The position numbers were made by a program, and so were the translations under genes. This document shows positions 52,287 through 60,935 of a stretch of 64,000 nucleotides of DNA, piece after piece. A model generated the notes under the pieces. It saw nothing but the letters and a program-made list of their open reading frames with translations. It had not been told where the DNA came from and did no database searches. The DNA lies in the NCBI GenBank assembly GCA_964570565.1, contig CAZMYT010000005.1, forward strand, positions 62,001 through 126,000, given 5' to 3'. Each line of letters starts with the position of its first letter. The first letter of the stretch is position 1. This DNA is from W0P28-013 sp964570565 (GTDB lineage Bacteria > Bacteroidota > Bacteroidia > Bacteroidales > Paludibacteraceae).

Positions 52287-53330
52287 TTAACGACGTGTAG
52301 TACTACTACCACCTCCACGAGATCCACCACCAGCTGAAGAAGAACCTCCACCGCGGCTTCCTCCACTACTTGAACCACTAGAAGTTCCCGTAGAACGAGT
52401 ACCGCTGCCAGATGTAGAGTGAGTTCCAGAAGAAAATCCAGAACGACTTCCGCTACTACTTGACGAACTCGAAGATGTTCCTGAATAACGACTTCCATTA
52501 TCTGATGAAGAAGTAGTTACACGCACAGTTGATCCAGAGCTGTAACTTCCACGCGTAGATTCTGAATTGGATGACGTAGATACGGTTGAACTTTGAGACC
52601 TTCGTGTGTTCGTAGTTCCTACACTTTGAGTGGAAGAAGCTTCACGATTACGTGCTCCAACATTATTTGATGATGTTGTGGAAGTCGTACTACGTGTGCC
52701 ATCATAACGACCCGCGCTATTATGCTGACGACGATACGTTTCATTGGATATATCGGAATAACTTGAACTGCCATTATGACCTGGATTATAACACGAATAA
52801 CAATCATAATAAGGATAGTACCAAGGATCATAATAAAATGGACTCCAATAATTGGCAGGCATCCAACCCCAATAGGTATAATAGTTGTTATAATAAAATG
52901 GCATACCATACCAAGAATTCCAAGACCAGCCCCAACCCATATTGTCGTAGTAATTATTATAATATGGGTTGTTATTCACATTCGTATTGTTACCCGAAAT
53001 ATCGACACCATTATCACCAACAGAGACATTATAGTCGCCATTAGCTAAATCATAAATAGTGGTATCATTGCCTTCGATATGCACTAATAAGTTTTCGTTA
53101 TGAAACGCATTTAATCGCTGAGTGTAGGTATAATCTTCTTCCGTAAGACTCACATTGGCATCCAATAGCACAGAAGGTTGTTCAGCCTCCACATCAGAGT
53201 ATTTTACTACTTTGCGTACATCCTTTTTGGGGATATCCGTTTTGGGATTAAAATAGATATCATCATATTGAGCAAAAGCTGAAAAAGATGATAAACAGCT
53301 AATCAACAAAAATAGTTTAAACTTGTTCAT
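52287..53330 (-). CDS. Secreted low-complexity protein (Tyr/Trp/Asn then Ser/Gly/Arg rich)
   Basis: A 347-residue protein with the signal MNKFKLFLLISCLSSFSAFAQ. Residues about 22-105 are ordinary and charged, about 110-190 are dominated by Tyr, Trp, Asn and Pro (NNPYYNNYYDNMGWGWSW and similar), and about 190-347 are Ser, Thr, Gly and Arg with short repeats (GSSSSAGGGS-like). No catalytic motif is seen. The composition fits a surface or extracellular structural protein; I do not recognise the family beyond resemblance to other low-complexity Bacteroidota proteins. It has an AAGGAGG ribosome site and heads the unit with the OmpP1-like gene. Confidence 0.75.
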   Translation of the reverse strand: MNKFKLFLLISCLSSFSAFAQYDDIYFNPKTDIPKKDVRKVVKYSDVEAEQPSVLLDANVSLTEEDYTYTQRLNAFHNENLLVHIEGNDTTIYDLANGDYNVSVGDNGVDISGNNTNVNNNPYYNNYYDNMGWGWSWNSWYGMPFYYNNYYTYWGWMPANYWSPFYYDPWYYPYYDCYSCYNPGHNGSSSYSDISNETYRRQHNSAGRYDGTRSTTSTTSSNNVGARNREASSTQSVGTTNTRRSQSSTVSTSSNSESTRGSYSSGSTVRVTTSSSDNGSRYSGTSSSSSSSSGSRSGFSSGTHSTSGSGTRSTGTSSGSSSGGSRGGGSSSAGGGSRGGGSSTTRR

Positions 53331-53335
53331 AATAA

Positions 53336-53343
53336 CCTCCTTA
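53336..53343 (-). promoter_or_regulatory. Strong Shine-Dalgarno site of the low-complexity protein
   Basis: TAAGGAGG on the minus strand, five bases before the ATG at 53330. Perfect SD sites are uncommon in this phylum, where initiation is mostly SD-independent. Confidence 0.6.
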
Positions 53344-53370
53344 CTTTAATGAGAATAATTATTCAGTGTA

Positions 53371-53378
53371 CAAATATA
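53371..53378 (-). promoter_or_regulatory. -7 promoter box for the low-complexity protein
   Basis: TATATTTG on the minus strand, 40 bases before the ATG at 53330. Confidence 0.55.
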
Positions 53379-53593
53379 GTGCAAAAAAGACAACTATTAA
53401 TAGGGTTAACCAACTTTAACCAATCAAGACCAGCCAATAAAAGAATTATTACTTTAATAATCAATTATTTATTTGCTTCTTAAAATAAGGACTAGTTTTC
53501 ATTTATTAAAAAAAACAGACCATAAAAACGTCAACCATAGAGCTACTTTGGTAAATTTTATGATAAACATGGTGCTATTAACGTATAAATTCG

Positions 53594-53601
53594 TACTTTT
53601 G
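53594..53601 (+). promoter_or_regulatory. -7 promoter box for the MFS gene
   Basis: TACTTTTG followed by C, 39 bases before the ATG at 53641. It supports that start over the upstream ATG at 53473. Confidence 0.55.
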
Positions 53602-53640
53602 CAGCAATTTTTTAGTAAAAACATCCATCAATTTAGAATT

Positions 53641-55017
53641 ATGACAGAAAAGATTCAAACCCTCATGCGTGATAACGCAGTGGCTCGCTGGACAGCACTT
53701 GTATTATTAGCGTCTACCATGTTTTTTGCGTATATGTTTGTAGATGTACTTTCGCCACTACAAAGTATGTTACAAGAACAACTCAAATGGACTCCAGATA
53801 TCTATGGCACTTTTGCTAGTTCGGAATACTTCTTAAATGTATTTGCATTTTTCCTCATCTTTGCAGGTATTATATTGGATAAAATGGGAGTACGTTTTAC
53901 CGCTATTCTATCTGGTTTTGTAATGGTAACAGGTGCATCTATCAAATTTTATGCTGTTAGTGAAGCCTTTGCTGGAAGTGGAATCGAGACACTGTTAAAC
54001 TCATTCTGGACATCGTTTCCTGCATCAGCTAAATTAGCCTCATTAGGCTTTATGATTTTTGGATGTGGTGTTGAAATGGCGGGTGTAACCGTATCAAAAG
54101 GTATTGTTAAATGGTTTCAAGGTAAAGAATTAGCGTTGGCTATGGGTATCGAAATGGCAATCGCTCGTTTAGGCGTTTTTGCTATTTTCCGTATTTCTCC
54201 ACGTGTAGCCGATGCTACAGGACACATTAGTTCTCCAGTATTATTCTGTTTAGTGCTTCTTTTGATAGGCTTGATTTCATGTACCGTGTATTTTTTCATG
54301 GATAAAAAATTAGAAAAACAGATGGGTGAAAGTGGTGAAGAACCTGAAGAACCATTTAAATTAAGTGATATTGGGAAGTTGTTTACCAGCAAAACGTTCT
54401 TAATTGTAGCTGGGTTATGCGTTCTATACTACTCTGCAATTTTCCCATTTCAAAAATTTGCTGCTAATATGTTAGAGAATCGTTTAGCTATTTCGAATAA
54501 AGAAGCTAGCGATATTTTCTCGTGGTTTCCAATCGGTGCTATGTTATTGACTCCACTTTTGGGTGCTTTCTTAGATAATAAAGGAAAAGGTGCTACCATG
54601 CTTATCATTGGCTCAGTGCTCATGTGCTCCTGCCACTTGGTATTTGCTTTAGTTCCAGCTGAACAATTTACGCCTTTTATAGCTTATTCTGCTATTTTAG
54701 TATTAGGCATCTCATTCTCTTTGGTTCCTGCAGCTTTATGGCCTTCGGTTCCTAAATTAGTCGAAAATCGTTATTTAGGATCGGCATATTCTGTCATTTT
54801 CTGGATTCAAAATATTGGTTTAATGGCTTTCCCTATGCTCATTGGTTGGTCATTACAGATGACTAATAAAGGTGTACTCGACCCAAAAGGTTATAATTAT
54901 ACCGTACCGATGCTGATTTTTGCGGCATTAGGCGTTTTAGCTTTTGTTTTAGCCATTTGGTTGAAAGCTGAAGATAAGAAAAAAGGTTACGGCGTAGAAT
55001 TGCCTAATAAAAAGTAA
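53641..55017 (+). CDS. Major facilitator superfamily transporter
   Basis: A 458-residue transporter with about twelve membrane helices in two halves, split by a charged cytoplasmic loop around residue 225-250 (MDKKLEKQMGESGEEPEEP). The first half has DKMGVRFTAILSGF, the MFS loop motif, and the second DNKGKGATMLIIGS in the equivalent place. It resembles organic-anion or sugar MFS members; the substrate is unknown. The reading frame continues 56 codons upstream, but the promoter lies inside that stretch. The RsmI-like gene starts with GTG immediately after its stop. Confidence 0.88.
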   Translation: MTEKIQTLMRDNAVARWTALVLLASTMFFAYMFVDVLSPLQSMLQEQLKWTPDIYGTFASSEYFLNVFAFFLIFAGIILDKMGVRFTAILSGFVMVTGASIKFYAVSEAFAGSGIETLLNSFWTSFPASAKLASLGFMIFGCGVEMAGVTVSKGIVKWFQGKELALAMGIEMAIARLGVFAIFRISPRVADATGHISSPVLFCLVLLLIGLISCTVYFFMDKKLEKQMGESGEEPEEPFKLSDIGKLFTSKTFLIVAGLCVLYYSAIFPFQKFAANMLENRLAISNKEASDIFSWFPIGAMLLTPLLGAFLDNKGKGATMLIIGSVLMCSCHLVFALVPAEQFTPFIAYSAILVLGISFSLVPAALWPSVPKLVENRYLGSAYSVIFWIQNIGLMAFPMLIGWSLQMTNKGVLDPKGYNYTVPMLIFAALGVLAFVLAIWLKAEDKKKGYGVELPNKK

Positions 55018-55728
55018 GTGACACCAGGCGTACTATATTTAATACCTACCACTTTGGGTGATTGCGCATTATCGCAAGTTCTGCCTGAAGGAAACAACTC
55101 TATTATTAAAGAGTTAAAGGTTTTTATTGTCGAAAACATACGCACGGCAAGACGCTTTTTAAAACAAGTAGACCGAACTATTAACATTGACGAGTTGCTA
55201 TTTTTTGAATTAAACGAGCATACGGATCTTAATCAAATTAGCAGCTATTTAGAACCGTTACAAAAAGGTCAAAATATTGGAATAATTTCAGAAGCCGGTT
55301 GCCCAGCCATTGCAGACCCAGGTGCCGACATTGTTGCTTTAGCGCAAGCTAAAAACATTAAAGTTGTACCATTAGTAGGACCGTCAAGTATCTTATTATC
55401 GCTTATGGCAAGCGGTTTCAATGGACAAAGTTTTGCTTTTCATGGTTATTTGCCAATAGACAAAGCACAACGTTCCGAAAAATTGAAACAACTCGAAAGA
55501 CGCATCTATAACGAACATCAAACACAGTTATTTATAGAAACGCCTTATCGGAACAATCAATTACTAGAGGAATTACTGAAATCATTGCAACCTCAAACAA
55601 AAGTGTGTGTTGCTGTAGATATAACATCGCATGACGAGTATATACACACAAAGACAGTGAAGGAATGGAAATCAACTCCGGCTCCCGAACTACACAAACG
55701 TCCTTGTATCTTTTTGATTTACAAGTAA
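55018..55728 (+). CDS. RsmI-like tetrapyrrole-methylase-family methyltransferase
   Basis: A 236-residue SAM-dependent methyltransferase related to RsmI, which methylates the ribose of C1402 in 16S rRNA. It has the family start GVLYLIPTTLGDC, the SAM-loop ISEAGCPAIADPGADIV near 94-110, VPLVGPSSILLSLMASG near 119-135 and the FAFHGYLP motif. It is shorter at the C-terminus than E. coli RsmI (286). In Bacteroidota a second RsmI-like paralogue exists, so the exact target is uncertain. The start is GTG, adjacent to the MFS stop (TAAGTG), so translation is likely coupled. Confidence 0.85.
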   Translation: MTPGVLYLIPTTLGDCALSQVLPEGNNSIIKELKVFIVENIRTARRFLKQVDRTINIDELLFFELNEHTDLNQISSYLEPLQKGQNIGIISEAGCPAIADPGADIVALAQAKNIKVVPLVGPSSILLSLMASGFNGQSFAFHGYLPIDKAQRSEKLKQLERRIYNEHQTQLFIETPYRNNQLLEELLKSLQPQTKVCVAVDITSHDEYIHTKTVKEWKSTPAPELHKRPCIFLIYK

Positions 55729-55778
55729 TAGATAGAATTAACAAACAAAAATATTAACCAAATTGTGAACCAAAGAAA

Positions 55779-55801
55779 ACGAATAAAGTAAACTTATTCG
55801 T
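55779..55801. repeat. Palindrome upstream of fabG
   Basis: ACGAATAA (55779-55786) and TTATTCGT (55794-55801) are perfect eight-base arms separated by seven bases, 28 bases before the fabG ATG. No standard -7 box is seen in the fabG leader. The site may bind a dimeric regulator. Confidence 0.45.
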
Positions 55802-55829
55802 GTAATTATTAAACATTAAATTATTAATT

Positions 55830-56576
55830 ATGAAATTATTAGAAGGTAAAGTAGCTATTGTTACGGGAGCTGCTCGTGGCATTGGTAAAGCCATTGCTTT
55901 AAAATTTGCAGCAGAAGGTGCTGATATTGCTTTTACAGATTTGAACATTGACGAAAATGCTAAAAAAACAGAAGCAGAAATAGCTGCCTTAGGAGTTAAA
56001 GTTAAAGCTTATGCTTCAAATGCTGCTAATTTTGAAGACACACACACCGTAGTGGAAGAAATTCTTAAAGATTTCGGTCATATCGATGTACTTATCAACA
56101 ATGCTGGTATTACAAAAGATGGTTTAATGATGCGCATGACAGAACAACAATGGGATGCTGTTATCAATGTAAACTTAAAATCTGCTTTCAACTTCATTCA
56201 TGCTGTTACACCTATTATGATGCGTCAAAAGAACGGTTCTATCGTTAATATGAGCTCGGTAGTTGGTGTAAGCGGTAACGCTGGACAATGTAATTATTCA
56301 GCATCAAAAGCAGGTATGATTGGGTTAGCTAAATCTATTGCGAAAGAAGTTGGTTCACGTGGTATTCGTGCTAACTGTATTGCTCCTGGCTTTATTATTA
56401 CGGAAATGACTGGCGCATTGAGCGAAGAAGTTAAAGAACAATGGGCTAAGCAAATTCCATTACGCCGTGGAGGTACTCCTGAAGATGTAGCAAATGTGGC
56501 TGCGTTCCTTGCTTCTGACTTATCGAGCTATGTGAGTGGACAAGTAATTCACTGCTGTGGTGGTATGAATATGTAA
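55830..56576 (+). CDS. fabG: 3-oxoacyl-[acyl-carrier-protein] reductase
   Basis: A 248-residue short-chain dehydrogenase that uses NADPH to reduce 3-oxoacyl-ACP in fatty acid synthesis. The cofactor motif TGAARGIGKA is at 12-21, NNAGIT from 90, the catalytic serine in NMSSVVG at 142-143 and the YSASK tyrosine/lysine at 156/160. The C-terminus has IAPGFIITEMT and YVSGQVIHCCGGMNM, matching FabG. It is a single-gene unit ending at a strong terminator. Confidence 0.94.
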   Translation: MKLLEGKVAIVTGAARGIGKAIALKFAAEGADIAFTDLNIDENAKKTEAEIAALGVKVKAYASNAANFEDTHTVVEEILKDFGHIDVLINNAGITKDGLMMRMTEQQWDAVINVNLKSAFNFIHAVTPIMMRQKNGSIVNMSSVVGVSGNAGQCNYSASKAGMIGLAKSIAKEVGSRGIRANCIAPGFIITEMTGALSEEVKEQWAKQIPLRRGGTPEDVANVAAFLASDLSSYVSGQVIHCCGGMNM

Positions 56577-56592
56577 TCCAATAATTCTCCAT

Positions 56593-56628
56593 AAAAAAAG
56601 CGCTGAAAATCTTTTCAGCGCTTTTTTT
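56593..56628. terminator. Bidirectional terminator between fabG and lolA
   Basis: AAAAAAAGCGCTGAAAA and TTTTCAGCGCTTTTTTT form a perfect 17-pair hairpin with a two-base loop, usable from both convergent genes. Confidence 0.93.
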
Positions 56629-56641
56629 ATGAAATACTATT

Positions 56642-57277
56642 TTATCGCAAATCATTTAACTCTACTTTAGGATACCGGCTCTTATCAAAAGTAAAAATAG
56701 CGACATCCTTAATAGGTTGCTGTTTTTGTATGGTAAAAATCAATTTATCAGCATTGCGTTGTGAAAACTCAATCTTTTTTAATTGACTTGTATTTTTATC
56801 GATACTCAACCGAATACGAAAATAGTCGACTTTCTTAGACACAGTAGGATATAAAAAAAGGTACCATACGGTTGGGTCATTGGTCGTTTCATCAAAAGCT
56901 ACGCGATGTGTTTTTTCATATCCACGAATCATCATTAAAGGATTCATCTCTTTCTGTTCTTGCGCCGTAGGTTCGCTAATGGACACTTCATTATTGGCTT
57001 TTACATAAACCCATTGTGTTTTACCATCAAAAAACGTCTCCATGCCAGCTAACGAAATGTACGCTTTTTTACCATTGATGGCACAAACACCCTTCTGAAC
57101 TTCTTTTTGGTTGGTATTGCCGGCAATATAGGTAGTCGTAAAATCAAATTTTGAAGGCGTTTTATATAATTGCGAAATAGCCTTATCCACAATAGTTTTA
57201 GCCTTAGGATCACTCGTTTGAGCACCTAAACTTAGCGTAACAAGCATTAAACAAAATACCGAAAAAATCTTATTCAT
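56642..57277 (-). CDS. lolA: LolA-like outer-membrane lipoprotein carrier
   Basis: A 211-residue periplasmic protein with the signal MNKIFSVFCLMLVTLSLGAQ and a LolA/LppC-like open beta-barrel pattern: KFDFTTTYIAG, KKAYISLAGMETFFDGKTQWVY and NQLKKIEFSQRNADKLIFTI. It would accept lipoproteins from the LolCDE complex and deliver them to the outer membrane. It is encoded 11 bases after ftsK, a recurrent arrangement in this phylum, and ends at the terminator shared with fabG. Confidence 0.82.
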   Translation of the reverse strand: MNKIFSVFCLMLVTLSLGAQTSDPKAKTIVDKAISQLYKTPSKFDFTTTYIAGNTNQKEVQKGVCAINGKKAYISLAGMETFFDGKTQWVYVKANNEVSISEPTAQEQKEMNPLMMIRGYEKTHRVAFDETTNDPTVWYLFLYPTVSKKVDYFRIRLSIDKNTSQLKKIEFSQRNADKLIFTIQKQQPIKDVAIFTFDKSRYPKVELNDLR

Positions 57278-57288
57278 AATACAGATTA

Positions 57289-59724
57289 TTAAAAGTTATG
57301 CAGCATTTGTTCTAGTTCATATTCGGTATGAATAAGCACCTGACGAGGTTTGCTGCCTGAAGCCGCGCCTACAATACCAGCTGCTTCCAATTGATCCATA
57401 ATACGAGCTGCGCGATTGAAACCAACTTCGAACTTACGTTGAATCATAGAAACCGAACCTTGTTGTGTTGCTACCACAAATCGTGCCGCTTCTTCAAATT
57501 TCTCATCACGACGCGTCATATCTACACTGGTAACATCGCCTTCACCTTCTGTAAAGTCAGGTTCTGGCAGTTCAAATGCTGATGGATAACCGCGTTGTTC
57601 AGATATGAAATGTACAATATTTTCAACTTCTGGTGTATCCACAAACGCACATTGAACGCGCGTAGCATCATTACCTTGCGAGAAGAGTAAATCGCCCTTC
57701 CCTACCAATTGCTGAGCACCTGAGCCATCTAAAATAGTTTTAGAGTCGACCATAGCCGATACTTTAAAAGCTATACGAGCTGGGAAGTTGGCTTTAATCA
57801 CACCGGTGATAATATTCACAGATGGACGTTGTGTTGCCAAAATCATGTGAATACCAACGGCACGAGCAAGTTGTGCGATACGCGCTATTGGCATTTCTAC
57901 TTCTTTACCTGCAGTCATTATTAAATCACCAAACTCATCGACAATTACCACAATATATGGCAAAAATTTATGTCCTTTATTTGGATTTAACTTCCGACTG
58001 ATAAAGCGTTCGTTGTATTCTTTAATATTACGTACGTGAGCAATTTTAAGCAAATCGTAACGCTGATCCATCTCTTTACAAAGCGAATTAAGCGTTTGTA
58101 CCACTTTACTTGTGTCGGTAATTACAGGCTCTTCTCCATCAGGTAATTTGGCCAAGAAATGCTTCTCGATATCGGCATAAATATTAAATTCCACCTTTTT
58201 AGGATCGACCAATACAAACTTCAATTCTGAAGGATGTTTTTTATATAAAAGTGATGTGATAATGGCATTCAACCCAACCGACTTACCTTGACCAGTAGCA
58301 CCAGCCACCAATACGTGTGGCATTTTGCATAAGTCGAACATAAATACTTCATTGGTAATAGTACGTCCTAATGCAATAGGCAAATCGTAAGTCGATTCTT
58401 GGAATTTTTTTGAGCCAATCGTTGCAAACATCGACACAATACGTGGATGACTATTAGGAACTTCAATACCAATAGTTCCCTTTCCAGGAATTGGAGCAAT
58501 GATACGAATACCCGTAGCCGCCAAACTCAACATAATATCAGCTTCGAGATTACGTATTTTACTAATTCTCACGCCATCTTCTGGTACAATTTCATACAAT
58601 GTAATAGTTGGCCCAATGGTTTCATATATTTTTTTGATACCAATGCCATAATGTTTTAGCGTGGTAATAATACGCTGTTGATTAGCAATTTGCTCCTCTT
58701 TAGTAACCGTTTCGGTAGGCGTGCCGTAATCTTTCAATAAATCAACTGTGGGATATTTATACTCCCCTAAATCCGCTTTAGGATCGTATGGCCCTTGTTC
58801 TGCCAATGGATCATAAGTAGCCAAATCATTAGTTTCTGTGGCATCAACCGATTCAGTTTCTACCATATCACCTGACAGATTTTCTTCGTGCACAGATACA
58901 GTTTCCACAGGAACGGTAGATAATGGCACTGGCTCAGTCAATTCATCATCTGCCTCAATAATATCTTCTTCAACATTTTCGTCGGCATCCATAATCACCC
59001 ATTCTGGTGGAACTATTTCATCACCAATTTTAACCGACAAAGCATCTGGGTCAACGGTTTCTACCTCAACATCTGTATCCATTTCAGCAGCAATAGGGAC
59101 ATCGACTTTAGGTTTACGATGAAATAAACCGCGTAAAAATGGTACCGTTTGGCTAAATGCAAAAATCGCAAACAACAAACCAGTACCTAACAACAGGAAA
59201 AATGTTCCCGGAATACCTATATTTGCTTTCAGAAAGTCGCTGGCATAAGCGCCATGCTCTCCTCCCAAATTGATAAATGAGTTTTCGAAAAAAGGAGCGA
59301 AGAAAAAAGCGAAAAAGAGTGAAAACCAAATCAAAAACAAAGCAGAAAACAAAAATGCTTTCCACAAAGCCATTATTTTGACTTTCATTAAACGGAAGGC
59401 CACTACGAACAAGAACCACAACATAGCGAAGGAAGCCAATCCAAACCATCTATTAATCAGAATTTCAGCCAAAAAAGCACCACGTGCTCCTGTCCAATTT
59501 TGAATATCTTTTGAATGTTCTCCCAACTGGTACCAAGAGGCATTTACAATGCTTTGGTCAATGTCACCAGTAAAGAAAAAAGAGACCATACTCAATAATA
59601 GATACAACGTACACAAAAGCAAAACCAAACCCAACGCAAAACAAGTACGCTCGTCAACGATAAACGCTTTTAGAGAAGCAAAGAAACCAGGAGAAGTCGA
59701 TGTAGTTGATTCTTTTTTAGCCAT
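57289..59724 (-). CDS. ftsK: DNA translocase FtsK
   Basis: An 811-residue septal motor for chromosome segregation. N-terminal part: four membrane helices (about 25-205), including a long helix pair around residues 95-140. An acidic linker (about 215-330; DENVEEDIIEADDELTEP) is followed by the RecA-like motor with Walker A GATGQGKS near 474, Walker B VVIVDEFGDLIM near 590, and the terminal gamma winged helix (QQGSVSMIQRKFEVGFNRAARIMDQLE) that recognises KOPS-type sequences. Length is as usual for the phylum. Its promoter is at 59760 and it is co-transcribed with lolA. Confidence 0.96.
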   Translation of the reverse strand: MAKKESTTSTSPGFFASLKAFIVDERTCFALGLVLLLCTLYLLLSMVSFFFTGDIDQSIVNASWYQLGEHSKDIQNWTGARGAFLAEILINRWFGLASFAMLWFLFVVAFRLMKVKIMALWKAFLFSALFLIWFSLFFAFFFAPFFENSFINLGGEHGAYASDFLKANIGIPGTFFLLLGTGLLFAIFAFSQTVPFLRGLFHRKPKVDVPIAAEMDTDVEVETVDPDALSVKIGDEIVPPEWVIMDADENVEEDIIEADDELTEPVPLSTVPVETVSVHEENLSGDMVETESVDATETNDLATYDPLAEQGPYDPKADLGEYKYPTVDLLKDYGTPTETVTKEEQIANQQRIITTLKHYGIGIKKIYETIGPTITLYEIVPEDGVRISKIRNLEADIMLSLAATGIRIIAPIPGKGTIGIEVPNSHPRIVSMFATIGSKKFQESTYDLPIALGRTITNEVFMFDLCKMPHVLVAGATGQGKSVGLNAIITSLLYKKHPSELKFVLVDPKKVEFNIYADIEKHFLAKLPDGEEPVITDTSKVVQTLNSLCKEMDQRYDLLKIAHVRNIKEYNERFISRKLNPNKGHKFLPYIVVIVDEFGDLIMTAGKEVEMPIARIAQLARAVGIHMILATQRPSVNIITGVIKANFPARIAFKVSAMVDSKTILDGSGAQQLVGKGDLLFSQGNDATRVQCAFVDTPEVENIVHFISEQRGYPSAFELPEPDFTEGEGDVTSVDMTRRDEKFEEAARFVVATQQGSVSMIQRKFEVGFNRAARIMDQLEAAGIVGAASGSKPRQVLIHTEYELEQMLHNF

Positions 59725-59759
59725 ATAGATAAATTCGGTAATATAAATTATAATTTTTA

Positions 59760-59767
59760 CAAAGATA
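59760..59767 (-). promoter_or_regulatory. -7 promoter box for ftsK-lolA
   Basis: TATCTTTG on the minus strand, 35 bases before the ftsK ATG. Confidence 0.6.
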
Positions 59768-59781
59768 CGTTTTTTTTGCTC

Positions 59782-60219
59782 TTATCGACGTTTTCGTGCA
59801 AAGAAATCTTGCATCAACGCACCACACTCGTCAGCCAAAATACCTGAGACCAACTCCGTTTTAACATGCAATGCGTCTGGTGCCAATTTTTGAAAACCGC
59901 GTTTTTCGTCGCGTGCTCCAAAAACTACACGACCAATTTGAGACCAACCGAGTGCTCCAGCACACATGACACAAGGTTCAACTGTCACGTATAATGTGCA
60001 ATCTGTCAAATATTTACCACCCAAATAATTGGCAGCAGCAGTAATTGCTTGCATCTCGGCATGAGCTGTCACATCAGTGAGTTGTTCCGTGAGATTATGT
60101 GCGCGAGCAATAATTTGATTTTGACATACAACCACCGCTCCAATAGGAATTTCATCCATATCAAAAGCAACGTTCGCCTCAATCAAGGCTTTTTTCATGA
60201 AATACACGTCATCAAACAT
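59782..60219 (-). CDS. tadA: tRNA-specific adenosine deaminase
   Basis: A 145-residue zinc deaminase that converts adenosine 34 to inosine in tRNA(Arg). The zinc/catalytic motif is HAEMQA at 53-58 (H53, E55) with PCVMCAGAL at 82-90 (C83, C86). The typical DDVYFMKKAL start supports the ATG at 60219, although an ATG seven codons later is possible. It is the last gene of the trkH-trkA-tadA unit, three bases after trkA. Confidence 0.93.
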   Translation of the reverse strand: MFDDVYFMKKALIEANVAFDMDEIPIGAVVVCQNQIIARAHNLTEQLTDVTAHAEMQAITAAANYLGGKYLTDCTLYVTVEPCVMCAGALGWSQIGRVVFGARDEKRGFQKLAPDALHVKTELVSGILADECGALMQDFFARKRR

Positions 60220-60222
60220 AAC

Positions 60223-60909
60223 TTAATACAATTTTTTCTGAAGTTTTTGAAGTGCTTTCATTTCGCCAAACAGTAATATACGATCGTACTCCTGAAAAGT
60301 GAACTCTGGATTCAAATCTGCCATTTCGTAATAAAAACTATTAGCACCTAACACATTCACTTTTACTTTGCGACGTTTCACTCCAACCAATTGAACATGA
60401 AATAGCTCCTCCAAATTGGCTTGACTTAAAGTCTGAGATATCAAAATGTTAGGTATTTCCAATTCTACCAATTGGTGTGTTTCTGTTACGGGATAAGCAC
60501 CTTTAATTTGAGGAGCTTCTGTAGAAAGTGCAAACAAGTCGGCCGCATAACTTTCAGGCATAATAACTTCGTCTACACCTATCGCCTCTAAAATAGTTTG
60601 ATGTAATTTACTACCTGCACGAGCCACTAAGTGTTTAACTCCATGTTGTTTGAGTAACGCTACTATCAATACAGAATTTCCCACTTTTTCACCCAAAGTC
60701 ACAATTACTTGGTGAGCATCGTCAAGTGGAAGTACATTCAGTGAAGCCGAATCACTCAAATTAAGACAAATAGTTGAACTAATGGAATTTTTATATTCTT
60801 CTACCAAATTGATATCTGAATCTACACCTATCACGTCATGCCCCATACGAGTCAAACGCTCAGCCAAGGAGACTCCAAAATTTCCTAATCCAATCACGAT
60901 ATAAGTCAT
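60223..60909 (-). CDS. trkA: TrkA-type potassium uptake regulatory protein (RCK)
   Basis: A 228-residue soluble gating subunit with an RCK_N Rossmann domain (YIVIGLGNFGVSLAERL; NAD/ATP site GLGNFG at 7-12; acidic residue in VIGVDSD) and an RCK_C domain in the second half (about 140-228). The length and single copy fit KtrA-like proteins rather than the double-domain E. coli TrkA. It lies directly downstream of the TrkH channel gene, confirming the pairing. Confidence 0.88.
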   Translation of the reverse strand: MTYIVIGLGNFGVSLAERLTRMGHDVIGVDSDINLVEEYKNSISSTICLNLSDSASLNVLPLDDAHQVIVTLGEKVGNSVLIVALLKQHGVKHLVARAGSKLHQTILEAIGVDEVIMPESYAADLFALSTEAPQIKGAYPVTETHQLVELEIPNILISQTLSQANLEELFHVQLVGVKRRKVKVNVLGANSFYYEMADLNPEFTFQEYDRILLFGEMKALQKLQKKLY

Positions 60910-60935
60910 AATTTCTCTATTTAAATGTTCTTTTA

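Larger units (their letters stand above)
53331..53640. other. Divergent intergenic region before the MFS gene
   Basis: About 310 AT-rich bases without a convincing gene. It holds the ribosome site (53336) and -7 box (53371-53378) of the low-complexity gene, and the MFS -7 box (53594-53601). The tracts at 53403-53425 contain TTAACCAA twice. The open frame from 53473 that runs into the MFS gene begins upstream of the promoter and is not used. Confidence 0.6.

Noticed and set aside
53473..53640. Upstream extension of the MFS gene
   Set aside because: The extra 56 codons have no transporter character and the -7 box lies inside them; the ATG at 53641 begins the usual first segment.
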